From assembly GCF_016904885.1 (NCBI RefSeq), contig NZ_JADWYI010000001.1, positions 5,146,001 to 5,210,000 of the forward strand: DNA of 64,000 nt, written 5' to 3'. Below the pieces are notes generated by a model. That model was not told the DNA's origin and made no database searches. It saw only the letters and a program-made list of their open reading frames with translations. The position numbers and the translations under genes are program-made. This document shows, piece by piece, positions 1 through 33,685 of this stretch (its first letter is position 1; the number at the start of each line of letters is the position of its first letter). Source of the stretch: Archangium primigenium (GTDB taxonomy: Bacteria; Myxococcota; Myxococcia; Myxococcales; Myxococcaceae).

Positions 1-188
1 ACTACGGTAACTCCGTCTCAGCTGAAATTTATGACCCGGCGACGGGCACCTGGATCGCGGCTGGTACTATGAGTGCCGTGCAGCGAAACGGACACACGGC
101 GGAGCTGTTGCTCAACGGCAAGGTACTCGTCATGGGCGGCTCAGGAGCCACTAGCCGCCTTGCGACAGCGGAATTGTATACCCCTTGA
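1..188 (+). CDS. Kelch-repeat-type protein, C-terminal fragment
   Basis: Only the last ~61 codons are present; the gene begins before the window. The readable frame starts with TAC at position 3 and ends at TGA 186-188. It encodes a kelch-like blade: an '[11 protein letters not shown]' strand, '[19 protein letters not shown]', then 'AELYTP' at the end. Alternation of 'LLxNGKVLVxGG' and 'AExYDPxTGTW' is typical of bacterial kelch or galactose-oxidase-like beta-propellers, which are abundant in myxobacteria and usually secreted or cell-surface. The ligand cannot be inferred. A strong hairpin follows immediately, so this is the end of its transcription unit. Confidence 0.8.
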   Translation, partial: YGNSVSAEIYDPATGTWIAAGTMSAVQRNGHTAELLLNGKVLVMGGSGATSRLATAELYTP

Positions 189-216
189 AGCCTGGTCACC
201 GGGTGCGCAGTCAAAG

Positions 217-247
217 AAAGCCCTGCCTCTTTGAAGGCAGGGCTTTT
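217..247 (+). terminator. Rho-independent terminator of the kelch gene
   Basis: A perfect 12-bp stem (AAAGCCCTGCCT, 217-228, pairing with AGGCAGGGCTTT, 235-246) has a 6-nt loop and a short T run. It lies 28 bp after the stop codon of the kelch-type gene. Confidence 0.85.
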
Positions 248-291
248 GTCCCAACGCAAGGGTGCGGACAACACCGTCGAGTTCTACGTAA

Positions 292-640
292 GTGCCCGCC
301 GGACCGCGTCGTGACGAGAGGGATGCGGCCGTGAGACCTCCAGGCATCCCTCATGCGGGGATGGAGGCGGGCCCACAGAAGGAGAGCCTCTGCTTGGCCG
401 CAACGGTGGAGGCGCCGAGGAAACAGAGGACAGCGCGGGTGGATTGGGCCGGGCTGCTGCGCAGGACCTTCGCACTGGACGTGTTCGCTTGTCCCCGGTG
501 TGGAGGCAGGCGAAAGGTGCTGGCGTATGTGACGGCCCCCCGCTGGGTTGCGCTCGATATTGGAGCACCTGGGACTTGCCACGCAGGCGCTGAAGCGGGC
601 CCCGGCCCGGGGATCACCAGCGGGCGTGGTGCTGAACTTG
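292..640 (+). pseudogene. IS91-like transposase C-terminal remnant
   Basis: A decayed piece of a transposase. The frame through 292-540 reads 'AVRPPGIPHAGM' and then 'RVDWAGLLRRTFALDVFACP' followed by 'RCGGRRKVLAYVTAP'. This is the conserved C-terminal region, with a CxxCGG pair, of IS91-type/Y2 transposases as I know them. The expected continuation, 'RSILEHLGLATQALKRAPAR', is in another frame from about 548, so a frameshift lies in or near the C-run at 536-541. No N-terminal half with the catalytic residues is present, and no clear element ends are visible. Family assignment is from memory of the C-terminal motif. Confidence 0.6.
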
Positions 641-852
641 GCGCAGCCGCTGTCAACACGCCCCAACTGCCTGCCTCTGTCCTCAAGCGAGGGCGGCCAG
701 GGCGGGGGGGGCCCCAAGGGGTTGCACCCTCCCGTATACCGGCGCGGCGCGCGGCCTTGCTGGCCCCGGCAGCGGCCCTTCTCAGCCCCTCCGCTCCAAC
801 CCTCACCCTCCACATGGCTTCTATCCCGCCTATACGCCCTATACGCACACGG

Positions 853-892
853 ATTTGGTCCAAATTTGGTCCGACAAGAACCGATTTGGTCC
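853..892. repeat. Three copies of ATTTGGTCC
   Basis: The 9-mer ATTTGGTCC occurs at 853-861, 864-872 and 884-892. The first two are 11 bp apart, about one helical turn. They lie between the transposase remnant and a tRNA-like fragment, in a stretch (641-1016) with no credible gene. They may be part of a mobile-element end or integration site; no function can be read directly. Confidence 0.5.
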
Positions 893-956
893 CCCAGGGC
901 GATCCGCACCTCCTCGGTAGGAGTGAGTTCGACTCAAGGCGGCGGGCAACCTCTAT

Positions 957-983
957 TGGTTGCGGCGGGAATCGAACCCATCG
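957..983 (-). other. tRNA/tmRNA 3'-end-like fragment, possible attachment-site remnant
   Basis: On the minus strand this reads GGGTTCGATTCCC followed by GCCGCAACCA. That is a T-arm consensus and a CCA-like end, as at the 3' end of tRNA or tmRNA genes. No matching 5' acceptor strand, D-arm or anticodon arm is found upstream on the minus strand, so this is not an intact tRNA. Such 3'-end fragments are often left by integrases. The neighbouring transposase remnant and short repeats fit that reading, but no integrase is in the window. Confidence 0.35.
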
Positions 984-1016
984 TTTGCCCCATTCACACG
1001 GATGAGGCAGACGAGC

Positions 1017-2546
1017 TCAGGGCGAGCACGTGGTGCGCAGCTGCGTGGCCCACACCTGGCCGCCATCGTAGATGTCGGCGGTGCTCATGAAGACCCGCGA
1101 GCCCACCCGCAGGAATCCGTAGGGGTAGGACGAGTCACCGCCCGGCACCAGGTCCTTGAGCAGCCGCGAGCCCGCGGGGGTGCCATCCGTCACCCAGGGC
1201 TCGATGCCCGTGGTGCTCTCCGCATCGGCGCTGAAGAAGACGAGGTCGTCCGCCGCGGCGTAGATCGGAGAGGTGTACTCGTCCGAGCGGCTCAGCGGCC
1301 GGTGCAGCATCGTCGTCCCCGAGGCCGTCCCATCGGTCACCCACAGCTGGGCGTCCCGGGGCGCTTGTCGCTCGCCGCCGATGGTGAGCGCGAAGTACAA
1401 CTTCGTGCCGCCCTCCACCGCGCTGATCCCGGTCACGTACGGGTACGCGGCGCCCTGGTCCGCGTACGCGTTCGGGAGCGTGACGACGGACGTCTCGGAG
1501 CCACCCTCCAGGGGAATGCGCCTCACGGAGATGCGCTGCGAGGACGCGGACGTGGTCGTCATGTACAGCGAGGAGCCCAGCACGCCGAGCAGGAGCGGCG
1601 CGCGCGTGGAGCCGTACGTGTACAGCTTCTGCGTGCCCGCCTTCGTGCCGTCGCTCTTCCACACCGCCACCGCCCCGTTGGCGCTCACCACGTAGAAGAA
1701 GGCCCATCCGCCCGTCACACGCGTGGAGGACACGCCCGTGCCCGAGGTGCTGACGTCCTTCACTCGGAACGTGCCCGCCTGGGTTCCATCGGTCCTCCAC
1801 AGGGCCAGGCCGCTCGCGTCCCGGGTGAAGAACAGGACCGCGCCCCCGAGCTTCAGGACGTCGGCGGGGACCGGGCCCCCGAAGTTCGTCCCCGACGAGG
1901 GAACCACCTCGGGCAGGGTCCGCACGCGCACGGTGCCCGCGCTCGTGCCATCCGACGTCCACAGCTCGGAGCTCGGCGTCGCGCCGTTCACCTGGCGGAA
2001 GAACACGAGCCGCTCCCCCAGGGTGGCCAGATCCACCAGGGTGGAGCCCTCGGCACCGGGGGTCAGGTCCTTCAGGAGCCGGGTGCCGGCGGTCGTGCCA
2101 TCGCTCACCCACGGCTCCTCGCCGTGGGCGTCGTCCACCGCCCGGAAGAAGAGCCGCGAGGGGGCGGGCGTCAGCGACTGCAGTCCCGCCAGGGTCTTCA
2201 CCGCCACCGTCCCCGCGGACGTGCCATCGCTCCGCCACAACGTGCGCCCGGGGGCTTCGCCGAGCGCGGAGAAGTAGAGGCGGCCCTGGAAGTTCACGAA
2301 CGCGTCCGGTGCGGGCGTCGAACGGGGCGGGGCGCCATCGGCGGGCGGGAGATTCGCCTTCATCCGCTGGGTGCTCGCCGCGTCCGGAGGGCAGAAGGCC
2401 GTCAGCGCCTCGGAGGCCTCCTTGCTCGCGGAGATGGGTTCTCCGGAGGACACCTCCGCGCCCGCCTCATCCAGGGGCGCGCCGCACGCCGCCAGCATTC
2501 CGCAGGACATCAACATTCCGCTCAGTCTGGACACCCATCCCGCCAT
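1017..2546 (-). CDS. Lipoprotein with DGTxAGT (ELWxxDGT) repeats
   Basis: A 509-aa predicted outer-membrane or secreted lipoprotein. The chosen ATG (2546) gives an N-terminal hydrophobic segment ending in the lipobox LAAC; a G-rich stretch (GGGGGG) lies about 9 bp upstream. The body contains at least seven copies of a motif of the type [E/A/Q]LWxxDGTxAGT, for example 'TLWRSDGTSAGT', 'EPWVSDGTTAGT' and 'ELWTSDGTSAGT'. They are spaced about 45-60 residues apart, which suggests a beta-propeller. This repeat family is common in myxobacteria; its function is not known to me. A longer start at 2567 is possible but would put extra residues before the signal peptide. Confidence 0.85.
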   Translation of the reverse strand: MAGWVSRLSGMLMSCGMLAACGAPLDEAGAEVSSGEPISASKEASEALTAFCPPDAASTQRMKANLPPADGAPPRSTPAPDAFVNFQGRLYFSALGEAPGRTLWRSDGTSAGTVAVKTLAGLQSLTPAPSRLFFRAVDDAHGEEPWVSDGTTAGTRLLKDLTPGAEGSTLVDLATLGERLVFFRQVNGATPSSELWTSDGTSAGTVRVRTLPEVVPSSGTNFGGPVPADVLKLGGAVLFFTRDASGLALWRTDGTQAGTFRVKDVSTSGTGVSSTRVTGGWAFFYVVSANGAVAVWKSDGTKAGTQKLYTYGSTRAPLLLGVLGSSLYMTTTSASSQRISVRRIPLEGGSETSVVTLPNAYADQGAAYPYVTGISAVEGGTKLYFALTIGGERQAPRDAQLWVTDGTASGTTMLHRPLSRSDEYTSPIYAAADDLVFFSADAESTTGIEPWVTDGTPAGSRLLKDLVPGGDSSYPYGFLRVGSRVFMSTADIYDGGQVWATQLRTTCSP

Positions 2547-2690
2547 ATTCCCAACCCCCCATGTCATGCCTGGTGGGCAGGTTAGGGCGCGCCGGGGCCC
2601 GCACCAAGTGGCGGAAAAACCAGGGCGGCTCGTCCGCATGGTCGCCCAGTCCGGATGTGCAATCCCTTCCACCACGCGCCACACGGGCAC

Positions 2691-2720
2691 GCCGCGCCCC
2701 CGGTTGGCCGAGGGCGCGGC
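2691..2720 (-). terminator. GC-rich hairpin downstream of the Cys-rich lipoprotein gene
   Basis: A perfect 9-bp stem, GCCGCGCCC (2691-2699) with GGGCGCGGC (2712-2720), encloses a 12-nt loop. It lies 19 bp beyond the stop codon of the minus-strand gene ending at 2739. No T run follows, so termination may be weak or Rho-assisted. Confidence 0.5.
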
Positions 2721-2738
2721 ACGCGCATGCGCCGACGA

Positions 2739-3854
2739 TCAGAGGCTCTTGCAGAAGGCGCTGCAGGTGCTGGCCACGCTGGGACTCTGGTCCCGGCCAT
2801 TGTAGACGCCGGTGTCGCATTCCTCTCCGGCCGCCGTGTCGAGCTGGCCATCCCCGCACCAGCTGGACTGGCACGCGAACGAGCAGGTGGAACCCGCCGG
2901 GGAACTGGGCGTCGCCCGGTCGCCATTGGCGCCCTCGGTGAAGAAGTCACACGTGGCGGCCGGATCGAGGCCCTGCCCACAGCCCGAGCTGTACGCCATG
3001 GCGCCCTGGGTCACGATGAAGGGCGTCCCCGTGTACTCGTCGTAGTCGCTCAGGTCGTCCGCCAGGTCCCAGTAGTCCCGGGTGTTGGGCAGGGTGCTGG
3101 AGGTGCCCACGGCGATGGCCACTGGCGCGAACGTCTTGTCCGGGTACGCGCTGAACACCACGCGGGTGGCGCATCCCCCGGCTCCATTCAGGGCGCTGTT
3201 GTTGCCACGCAGGTTGTCGGACAGCGGCTCCGGCGCCTGGTTGTAGCGGCCCTCCATCTTGAAGAGGTGCGCGTTTCCGGTGAAGCACCCCGTGCCCGCC
3301 ACCGTGAAGGTGCCGAACGGCTCCAGCAGGGGCACGGGCGTGTTCGCGGCGGCGCCCTGGTAGGCGCACCCCAGCGAGACATACAGGCCCGTGCGGATGG
3401 GATCCCGCACGATGCTGGCGATCGCGTTCTCGACGAGGAACGAGGTGCCATTGGCGGTGGAGTCCGCGCCGGAGATGACCACCTTGCCATCGACGGCGCG
3501 TCCCCAGACGCCGCGGTTGTCGATCGCCGCCTGGATCGCGCTCACATCGGCCTGGCAGTCCGCGTCGCCGATGATGATGCCCCGGTACGCCTCGAACTGG
3601 TCCTCCGTCAGCGCGGCCCACTGCGTGGGCGTGACCACGTCCACCGTGTAGCCCAGTCCCGCCGCGGCCAGGGCCTCACGGCTGCTCGTGCCCCCCGAGA
3701 CACTCGTCCCCAGGATCAAGACCTTCTCCGGAGGGGTGAGCGCCTGCGACGCCGACCGCGCCTCTTGCGCTTCCTGGACCTGCTGACAGCCCAGCGATGC
3801 ACTGGTCAATGCGATGAACACTCCCCAGGTGTTTCGATTCACGTTCCGCCACAT
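2739..3854 (-). CDS. Lipoprotein with C-terminal myxococcal Cys-rich repeat
   Basis: A 371-aa predicted lipoprotein. The start at ATG 3854 has a GGGGGAGAG ribosome site 6-8 bp upstream. The N-terminus 'MWRNVNRNTWGVFIALTSAS' is followed by the lipobox LGC. The central ~300 residues ('KVLILGTSVSGG', 'GIIIGDADC', 'DNRGVWGRAVDGKVVISGAD') look like a flavodoxin- or GATase-like alpha/beta surface domain. The C-terminus carries 'CGDGQLDTAAGEECDTG', a Cys-rich repeat found on many myxobacterial secreted proteins. The function is not recognised. A duplicated palindrome-bearing block lies 35-130 bp upstream, shared with the next gene upstream on the same strand. A hairpin follows the gene. Confidence 0.85.
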   Translation of the reverse strand: MWRNVNRNTWGVFIALTSASLGCQQVQEAQEARSASQALTPPEKVLILGTSVSGGTSSREALAAAGLGYTVDVVTPTQWAALTEDQFEAYRGIIIGDADCQADVSAIQAAIDNRGVWGRAVDGKVVISGADSTANGTSFLVENAIASIVRDPIRTGLYVSLGCAYQGAAANTPVPLLEPFGTFTVAGTGCFTGNAHLFKMEGRYNQAPEPLSDNLRGNNSALNGAGGCATRVVFSAYPDKTFAPVAIAVGTSSTLPNTRDYWDLADDLSDYDEYTGTPFIVTQGAMAYSSGCGQGLDPAATCDFFTEGANGDRATPSSPAGSTCSFACQSSWCGDGQLDTAAGEECDTGVYNGRDQSPSVASTCSAFCKSL

Positions 3855-3888
3855 GTCGTCTCTCCCCCAAGCGCGTTGCGAATCACGT

Positions 3889-3985
3889 CGGCGCGGGTCG
3901 GGTGACCCGAGCCGGAGCGCACAATGACGAGACAGACGCGCGGGCGCAGTGAGCGGGCTCACTCCCGGAGCGTGAAGCGCATCAC
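3889..3985 (-). promoter_or_regulatory. Duplicated regulatory block, copy A (two palindromes 23 bp apart)
   Basis: This block is about 80% identical by eye to 5128-5227. It contains GTGAGC-GG-GCTCAC (3949-3962, a perfect inverted repeat) and GTGAAGCGCATCAC (3972-3985, one mismatch). Their centres are 23 bp apart. It sits upstream of the lipoprotein gene starting at 3854, and its distal end overlaps the stop codon of the phosphotransferase gene. The second palindrome is perfect in copy B. This looks like a two-site operator or promoter block. The regulator is unknown. Confidence 0.6.
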
Positions 3986-5118
3986 ACGAGCTTGTTGCTG
4001 ACCGGGAGGAGCACGGGCCGATGGGACTCGGACAACCAGACCAGGGGAAAGCCAATCTCCGGGTACTGCGCGACCATCTCCCGGAGCGCGCGGACAAGCT
4101 GGAGGATCATCACCAACACCATCACGCCCAGCAGCCCGTGGCGCAGCGCGGGCTGGAGCGCCAGGGGCAGGCTCGACAGGGGCAGCACCAGCAGGAACAG
4201 GGCGCTCTCGGGCGTGACCCAGGCGGGCGCCTTGTTGACGAGCTGGCGCGAGTGGATGCCCACCGTGAGGCTGCTCATGGCGATGGCGACCAGGGCCCGC
4301 GCGGAGAACACGTCGTCCCAGCTCCGCAAGCACGTCACGTACAGGCCGAGGATGAGCAGCGGGGCCGCGAGAATCCGCACATAGAAGGCGACCGAGGACA
4401 GCCGCGAGCGGGCCATGAGCAGCACATCCCGCAGCAGGGACCAGAAGCCCGCCCCGAAGGCGGTGAGGCTCAGCACCGCGTACACCTGTTGGAAGAGGGG
4501 CCACGTGAGGACGTCCAGGCCCTGGACACAGACGGACAGCCCCAGGAACAGACAGAAGACATAGTTCCAGAGGTGATTGATGTAGGGGTCGCGCATGACG
4601 CCCGTGGCGAAGTAGCGGCACAGGCCCAGGTAGAAGAACAGCTGCCCGGTGGTGGTGAGCAGCAGGTAGGGCATCAGGGAGAGCCCCTGCCGCGGCCCGA
4701 GCTGCGCCACGATCATCACCGCCATGGCGGAGTTGGCGACGTCGACCCAATGGTCCCAGAAGTGGCGCGCGGTGGACTGGGTTCCATTGCGCCGGGCCTG
4801 GGTGCCGTCCATGGCATCCAGACAGAAATGGAGCACCCGGCAGACCACCCAGAGCCCGTACATCCAGCGCGCGTGCTCCAGGGTATGCACGGCGACGAGC
4901 AGGACCAGGTGGAGGAGCAGTCCGGGCAGGCCGAGGATGACGGGAGACAGCCGGTAGGGCAGGTGTCGGAGGGCGAAGCCGCGGCAGCCCTCCCGGAGCG
5001 TCCGCACGAGGGCGTCCTCCTCCAGGCGCTTGTAGCTCTGCTGCTGATCGAGGACCAATACGTGGGGCTTCAACTCCAACCGTGCTGCGCGCTGCTCGGG
5101 CATCGCCATGATCTTCAT
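3982..5118 (-). CDS. CDP-alcohol phosphotransferase family membrane protein (choline/ethanolamine phosphotransferase-like)
   Basis: A 378-aa polytopic membrane protein with about ten hydrophobic segments. A CDP-alcohol phosphotransferase signature is at about residues 100-126: 'CLDAMDGTQARRNGTQ', then 'FWDHWVD'. It keeps the DG, AR and two downstream Asp residues of D-x2-DG-x2-AR-x8-G-x3-D-x3-D, which bind metal and the CDP-alcohol diphosphate. The conserved Gly is replaced by Arg ('ARHFWD'). The segment 'DGTQARRNGTQS' recalls eukaryotic CPT1/EPT1 ('DGKQARRT') more than bacterial PgsA or PssA. The likely role is transfer of a phospho-alcohol headgroup to a lipid alcohol in the inner membrane; the substrate is unknown. 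The start at 5118 is the first of three in-frame ATGs. Copy B of the duplicated block lies directly upstream. Confidence 0.8.
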   Translation of the reverse strand: MKIMAMPEQRAARLELKPHVLVLDQQQSYKRLEEDALVRTLREGCRGFALRHLPYRLSPVILGLPGLLLHLVLLVAVHTLEHARWMYGLWVVCRVLHFCLDAMDGTQARRNGTQSTARHFWDHWVDVANSAMAVMIVAQLGPRQGLSLMPYLLLTTTGQLFFYLGLCRYFATGVMRDPYINHLWNYVFCLFLGLSVCVQGLDVLTWPLFQQVYAVLSLTAFGAGFWSLLRDVLLMARSRLSSVAFYVRILAAPLLILGLYVTCLRSWDDVFSARALVAIAMSSLTVGIHSRQLVNKAPAWVTPESALFLLVLPLSSLPLALQPALRHGLLGVMVLVMILQLVRALREMVAQYPEIGFPLVWLSESHRPVLLPVSNKLV

Positions 5119-5127
5119 CGTCCGTCC

Positions 5128-5227
5128 GGCGCGGGTGGGTAGGGTGACCCGAGCCAGAGCGAACCATGACGGGACCGGCGCGTGGACACAGTGCGCGGGC
5201 TCACCCCGGGGGCGTGAAGCGCTTCAC
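5128..5227 (-). promoter_or_regulatory. Duplicated regulatory block, copy B (with perfect 14-bp palindrome)
   Basis: This is the second copy of the block at 3889-3985. It contains GTGCGC-GG-GCTCAC (5191-5204, imperfect) and the perfect palindrome GTGAAGCGCTTCAC (5214-5227), again with centres 23 bp apart. It is 10-110 bp upstream of the phosphotransferase gene (start 5118) and 57 bp upstream of the divergent SHOCT gene (start 5284), so it could control both. Confidence 0.6.
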
Positions 5228-5283
5228 TTCACGCGCCCTCTCTTGGCCGGTGGTACGCTCCCGGACTTTCCTCGAGGTGCTTC

Positions 5284-5793
5284 GTGGATATCGTTCACAT
5301 CGCCATGATCCAGACGGGATTGTTCCTGCTCCTGGGCCTCGGCATCGCGGCATCCTTCGTCCGTTCGCACTTGAGGACGCGGCATGTCCGCCAGCAGGGG
5401 ACACCCGCGGTGGCCACCCTCCTGAAGATGGAGCGCACGGTGATGCAGATCAACAAGCGCTACGTCTACGACTTCCTGCTGGAGGTGAAGCCTCCGGGCC
5501 GCCCCGCGTACCAGGTGCGGCTCAAGAGCCGGGCGCTGGACTGGAAGGCCGTCCTCGTGGAGCCCGGCCTGCGCCTCAAGGTGATGCTCGATCCGGAAGA
5601 TCCTCAACGGGTCGTCGTCCTGGAGCCCGTCACGCCGCAGAAGCCCCTGAACTTCCGCAACCTCATGGAGGGCCAGGAGCGCCCCTCGGACCCGGTCAAG
5701 GCGCTGAAGGACCTTCAGTCGATGGCGGACAACGGGCTCATCACGCCGGACGAATACGCGCGCAAGAAGGCGGAGATTCTCGCGCGTCTCTGA
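5284..5793 (+). CDS. Small membrane-anchored SHOCT-domain protein
   Basis: A 169-aa protein beginning at GTG 5284, with GAGG 6 bp upstream; an internal ATG at 5305 is less well placed. Residues ~5-25 ('MIQTGLFLLLGLGIAASFV') form one transmembrane helix. The middle (~35-115) is a small beta-rich domain. The C-terminus ('DPVKALKDLQSMADNGLIT', then 'EYARKKAEIL') is a SHOCT short C-terminal domain (L..L...G.IT..EY...K..IL). SHOCT domains are small helical add-ons with no known catalytic role. The gene is divergent from the phosphotransferase gene across the copy B block and converges on the P460-like gene with a 41-bp gap that shows no hairpin. Confidence 0.8.
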   Translation: MDIVHIAMIQTGLFLLLGLGIAASFVRSHLRTRHVRQQGTPAVATLLKMERTVMQINKRYVYDFLLEVKPPGRPAYQVRLKSRALDWKAVLVEPGLRLKVMLDPEDPQRVVVLEPVTPQKPLNFRNLMEGQERPSDPVKALKDLQSMADNGLITPDEYARKKAEILARL

Positions 5794-5834
5794 AGGGATG
5801 CCGGCACTCGCGCGGTTCCCCTCCAGGCGGAGAA

Positions 5835-6335
5835 TCAGGGCAGTGGCGTGGTGACATAGTCCGTGCCCGCGGCGTGGCAGCCGTGGCACGTATCGTGACC
5901 GCGCCCGTAGTAGTTGCGCGTGTAGTCCGGGGTGAACCCCTCATAGAAGAGCCACGTGTCCTTGCCGGGGCCCTCGGCGACCTTCACCTCCACGGCGTGG
6001 CCCTTCTTCGTCACTCCGTCCTCGGCGAACAGCTCCTTGACGAGGATGGTGCCCACCGGGTGCACCGCGTTGCCCGCGCGCAGGGAGGTGACGGCCGTGT
6101 CATTGAAGAAGACCCGCACCCGGGCCTGGTGCGGGGCACGGGTCGCGTGGACCTTGGGCTCGGCCACCCAGTCGCGGTAGCGGCCCTCGCGCACGAAGGC
6201 GGTGATGCCCGCCTCGGAGGTGTCGAGCGACTCGATCGGGCCTAGCCCCTCGTCCCCCTGTCCGTTCGAGTTGGGACCACAGGCGAGGCCGAGGACGAGC
6301 AGCCACGACGAGGACAGCGACAGGAGCGAGCGCAT
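5835..6335 (-). CDS. Cytochrome P460-like c-type heme lipoprotein
   Basis: About 166 aa. An N-terminal hydrophobic segment ends in the lipobox LGLAC, and a single c-type heme motif, CHGCH, lies near the C-terminus (~residue 152). The body ('FVREGRYRDW' ... 'VFFNDTA' ... 'HPVGTILVKELF' ... 'GYDTCHGCH'-like end) matches the cytochrome P460 family layout. The family is periplasmic, with small N-oxide or electron-transfer roles. I chose ATG 6335 because AAGGA (6344-6348) is then 9 bp upstream. The ATG at 6344 would sit directly on that ribosome site. The gene lies 60 bp behind the flavin monooxygenase gene on the same strand and could be read through from the PKS operon. Confidence 0.75.
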   Translation of the reverse strand: MRSLLSLSSSWLLVLGLACGPNSNGQGDEGLGPIESLDTSEAGITAFVREGRYRDWVAEPKVHATRAPHQARVRVFFNDTAVTSLRAGNAVHPVGTILVKELFAEDGVTKKGHAVEVKVAEGPGKDTWLFYEGFTPDYTRNYYGRGHDTCHGCHAAGTDYVTTPLP

Positions 6336-6395
6336 CACGGACATCCTTCACGGTGGGGGGGGTTCTGAAGGACTACGTGCGGGAGGCGCCCGGGG

Positions 6396-7910
<1,515 letters not shown>

Positions 7911-7933
7911 GCCATTGTCCTCGGTCTCGCGGA

Positions 7934-15963
<8,030 letters not shown>

Positions 15964-15967
<4 letters not shown>

Positions 15968-17368
15968 GAATTCACCGCTCGGGATGGGGCGGCGACCGGC
16001 GCCGGCTCCTGGGTCGAGGCACGCAGGATGCGCATCCGCACCCCGTTCTTGGGTCCCACGCCAACCCCCTGACGCACCGCCTTCTCCTCCTGCGAGGACT
16101 CCAGGCCCAGCTCCCAGTGGCGCAGGATCGTCGCGACGACGATCTGCAGCGACTGGTGGGCGAAGGAGGCACCGATGCAGCGCCGTGCGCCCGCTCCATA
16201 CGGCATGAATTCGAAGGGGGTGTATCTGCGCGCGTCGAAGCGCTCGGGGTGGAAGCGCAGCGGCTCCGGGAAGAGGTCCTCCCGCGCGTGAAGCATCGTC
16301 GTGAACACGGCGACGCCGGTCCCCGCCGGAATGGTGCGCGAGCCGATGCGGAGCGGAGTCCGGAGCTTGCGGTACAGGTCGGCCACGGGCGGGTAGATGC
16401 GCATGGTCTCGTTGCAGACCGCGTCGAGGTAGGGCAGCTCGGTGTAGCGCTCCGGCGCGACGTCCATCGGCAGCGTGGCCAGTTCCTGGCGCACCTTCGC
16501 CAGCGTCTCCGGATGGCGGTGCAGCCAGTAGAACACCCAGGAGATGGTCGTCGCCGTCGCCGCGTGCCCGGCGAGGAACAGCGCCATCAGCTCGTCGTGG
16601 ACGACCTCGTCGCTGGGGACGCTGCCGTCCTCGTAGCGCGCCGTGAGCAGGAGGGACAGGAGGTCCACCTTCGCGCCAGACGGTTCGCCGCGGCGCCTGG
16701 CGATGAGCCCATGGATGAGCTGGGTCAGCCGTGCGTCGGCGCGCTGCCACGTGGCGTACGGGCCCAGCCCGCCGAAGGGACGGCGGAGCGCGGGGAAGAA
16801 GATGAGCGCGGGGGACGACGCCTCGAAGAGCTCGCGAATGCGCAGCCGGAGCTCGTCCTGCTCGGCGGGCTCCGTCACGCCGAACATGTCGCGGATGACC
16901 ACCTGGAGCATGATGCGCTGGGCGAGCTTCTGCATGACGAACGGCCCGCCCTGGGCCAGCTCGCTCGCGTACTGGAGCGCCGTCTCCCGCATGGTCACGG
17001 CATAGGCGGCGAGGATCTGCCGGCGGCTGAACGGCGGCATCAGGAGCTTGCGCTCCCGGGTGTGTTCGGCTCCCGTCAGCATGACGAGGGAGCGCGGCCG
17101 GAAGACCATGGCCAGCGCATCCGGGCCGTAGAGATCGAACGTCGAGATGTCCGCGGTCAGGATGTCCTTGGCGGCCTGCGGGCTGTAGGCCACCACGACG
17201 GGCCCCATCTGAAGCGGCATCGTGACGGTGTGGCCATCGCCATACCGGGTGAGGTCCCGGTAGAGACTCACGGGATCGGTCGCATAGCGGACCGAGGTCC
17301 AGAGCGCGCTGGAGGGGCCTGGAGGAAGGACGTCCGGGGAAGTCGTCACAGGTGTCGGTTCAGTATTG

Positions 17369-17376
<8 letters not shown>
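15964..17376 (-). CDS. Cytochrome P450 (P450-a)
   Basis: A 470-aa soluble P450. The heme-thiolate motif '[13 protein letters not shown]' has Cys at residue ~400, and the ExxR is in '[15 protein letters not shown]'. The I-helix reads AGHAATATT, where most P450s have AGx[D/E]T. The acid and first alcohol of the proton-relay pair are therefore missing. The start ATG 17376 overlaps the end of PKS-2 by 8 bp, and the stop overlaps the PKS-1 start by 4 bp, so it is translationally coupled inside the PKS operon. The role is probably oxidation of the polyketide chain or product. A 26-residue N-terminal extension is possible in the same frame but would lie inside PKS-2 coding sequence and has no family support. 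Confidence 0.92.
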
Positions 17377-23590
<6,214 letters not shown>

Positions 23591-23608
23591 GGTTGGTTGT
23601 CCAGGACC

Positions 23609-33673
<10,065 letters not shown>

Positions 33674-33685
33674 GGCCCGTGCTCC

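Noticed and set aside
957-983. An intact tRNA gene
   Set aside because: Only the T-arm and 3' end match; no acceptor 5' strand, D-arm or anticodon arm.
960-2585. A 541-codon open frame on the plus strand opposite the DGTxAGT lipoprotein
   Set aside because: The minus-strand frame has a lipobox and seven repeats; the plus frame is compositionally biased with no motif.
15968-16750. An N-terminal extension of PKS-1 into the P450-a gene
   Set aside because: The frame is open, but the sequence before residue MTSPSLS is a shadow of P450-a; an ATG with a 4-bp overlap starts the ACP exactly.
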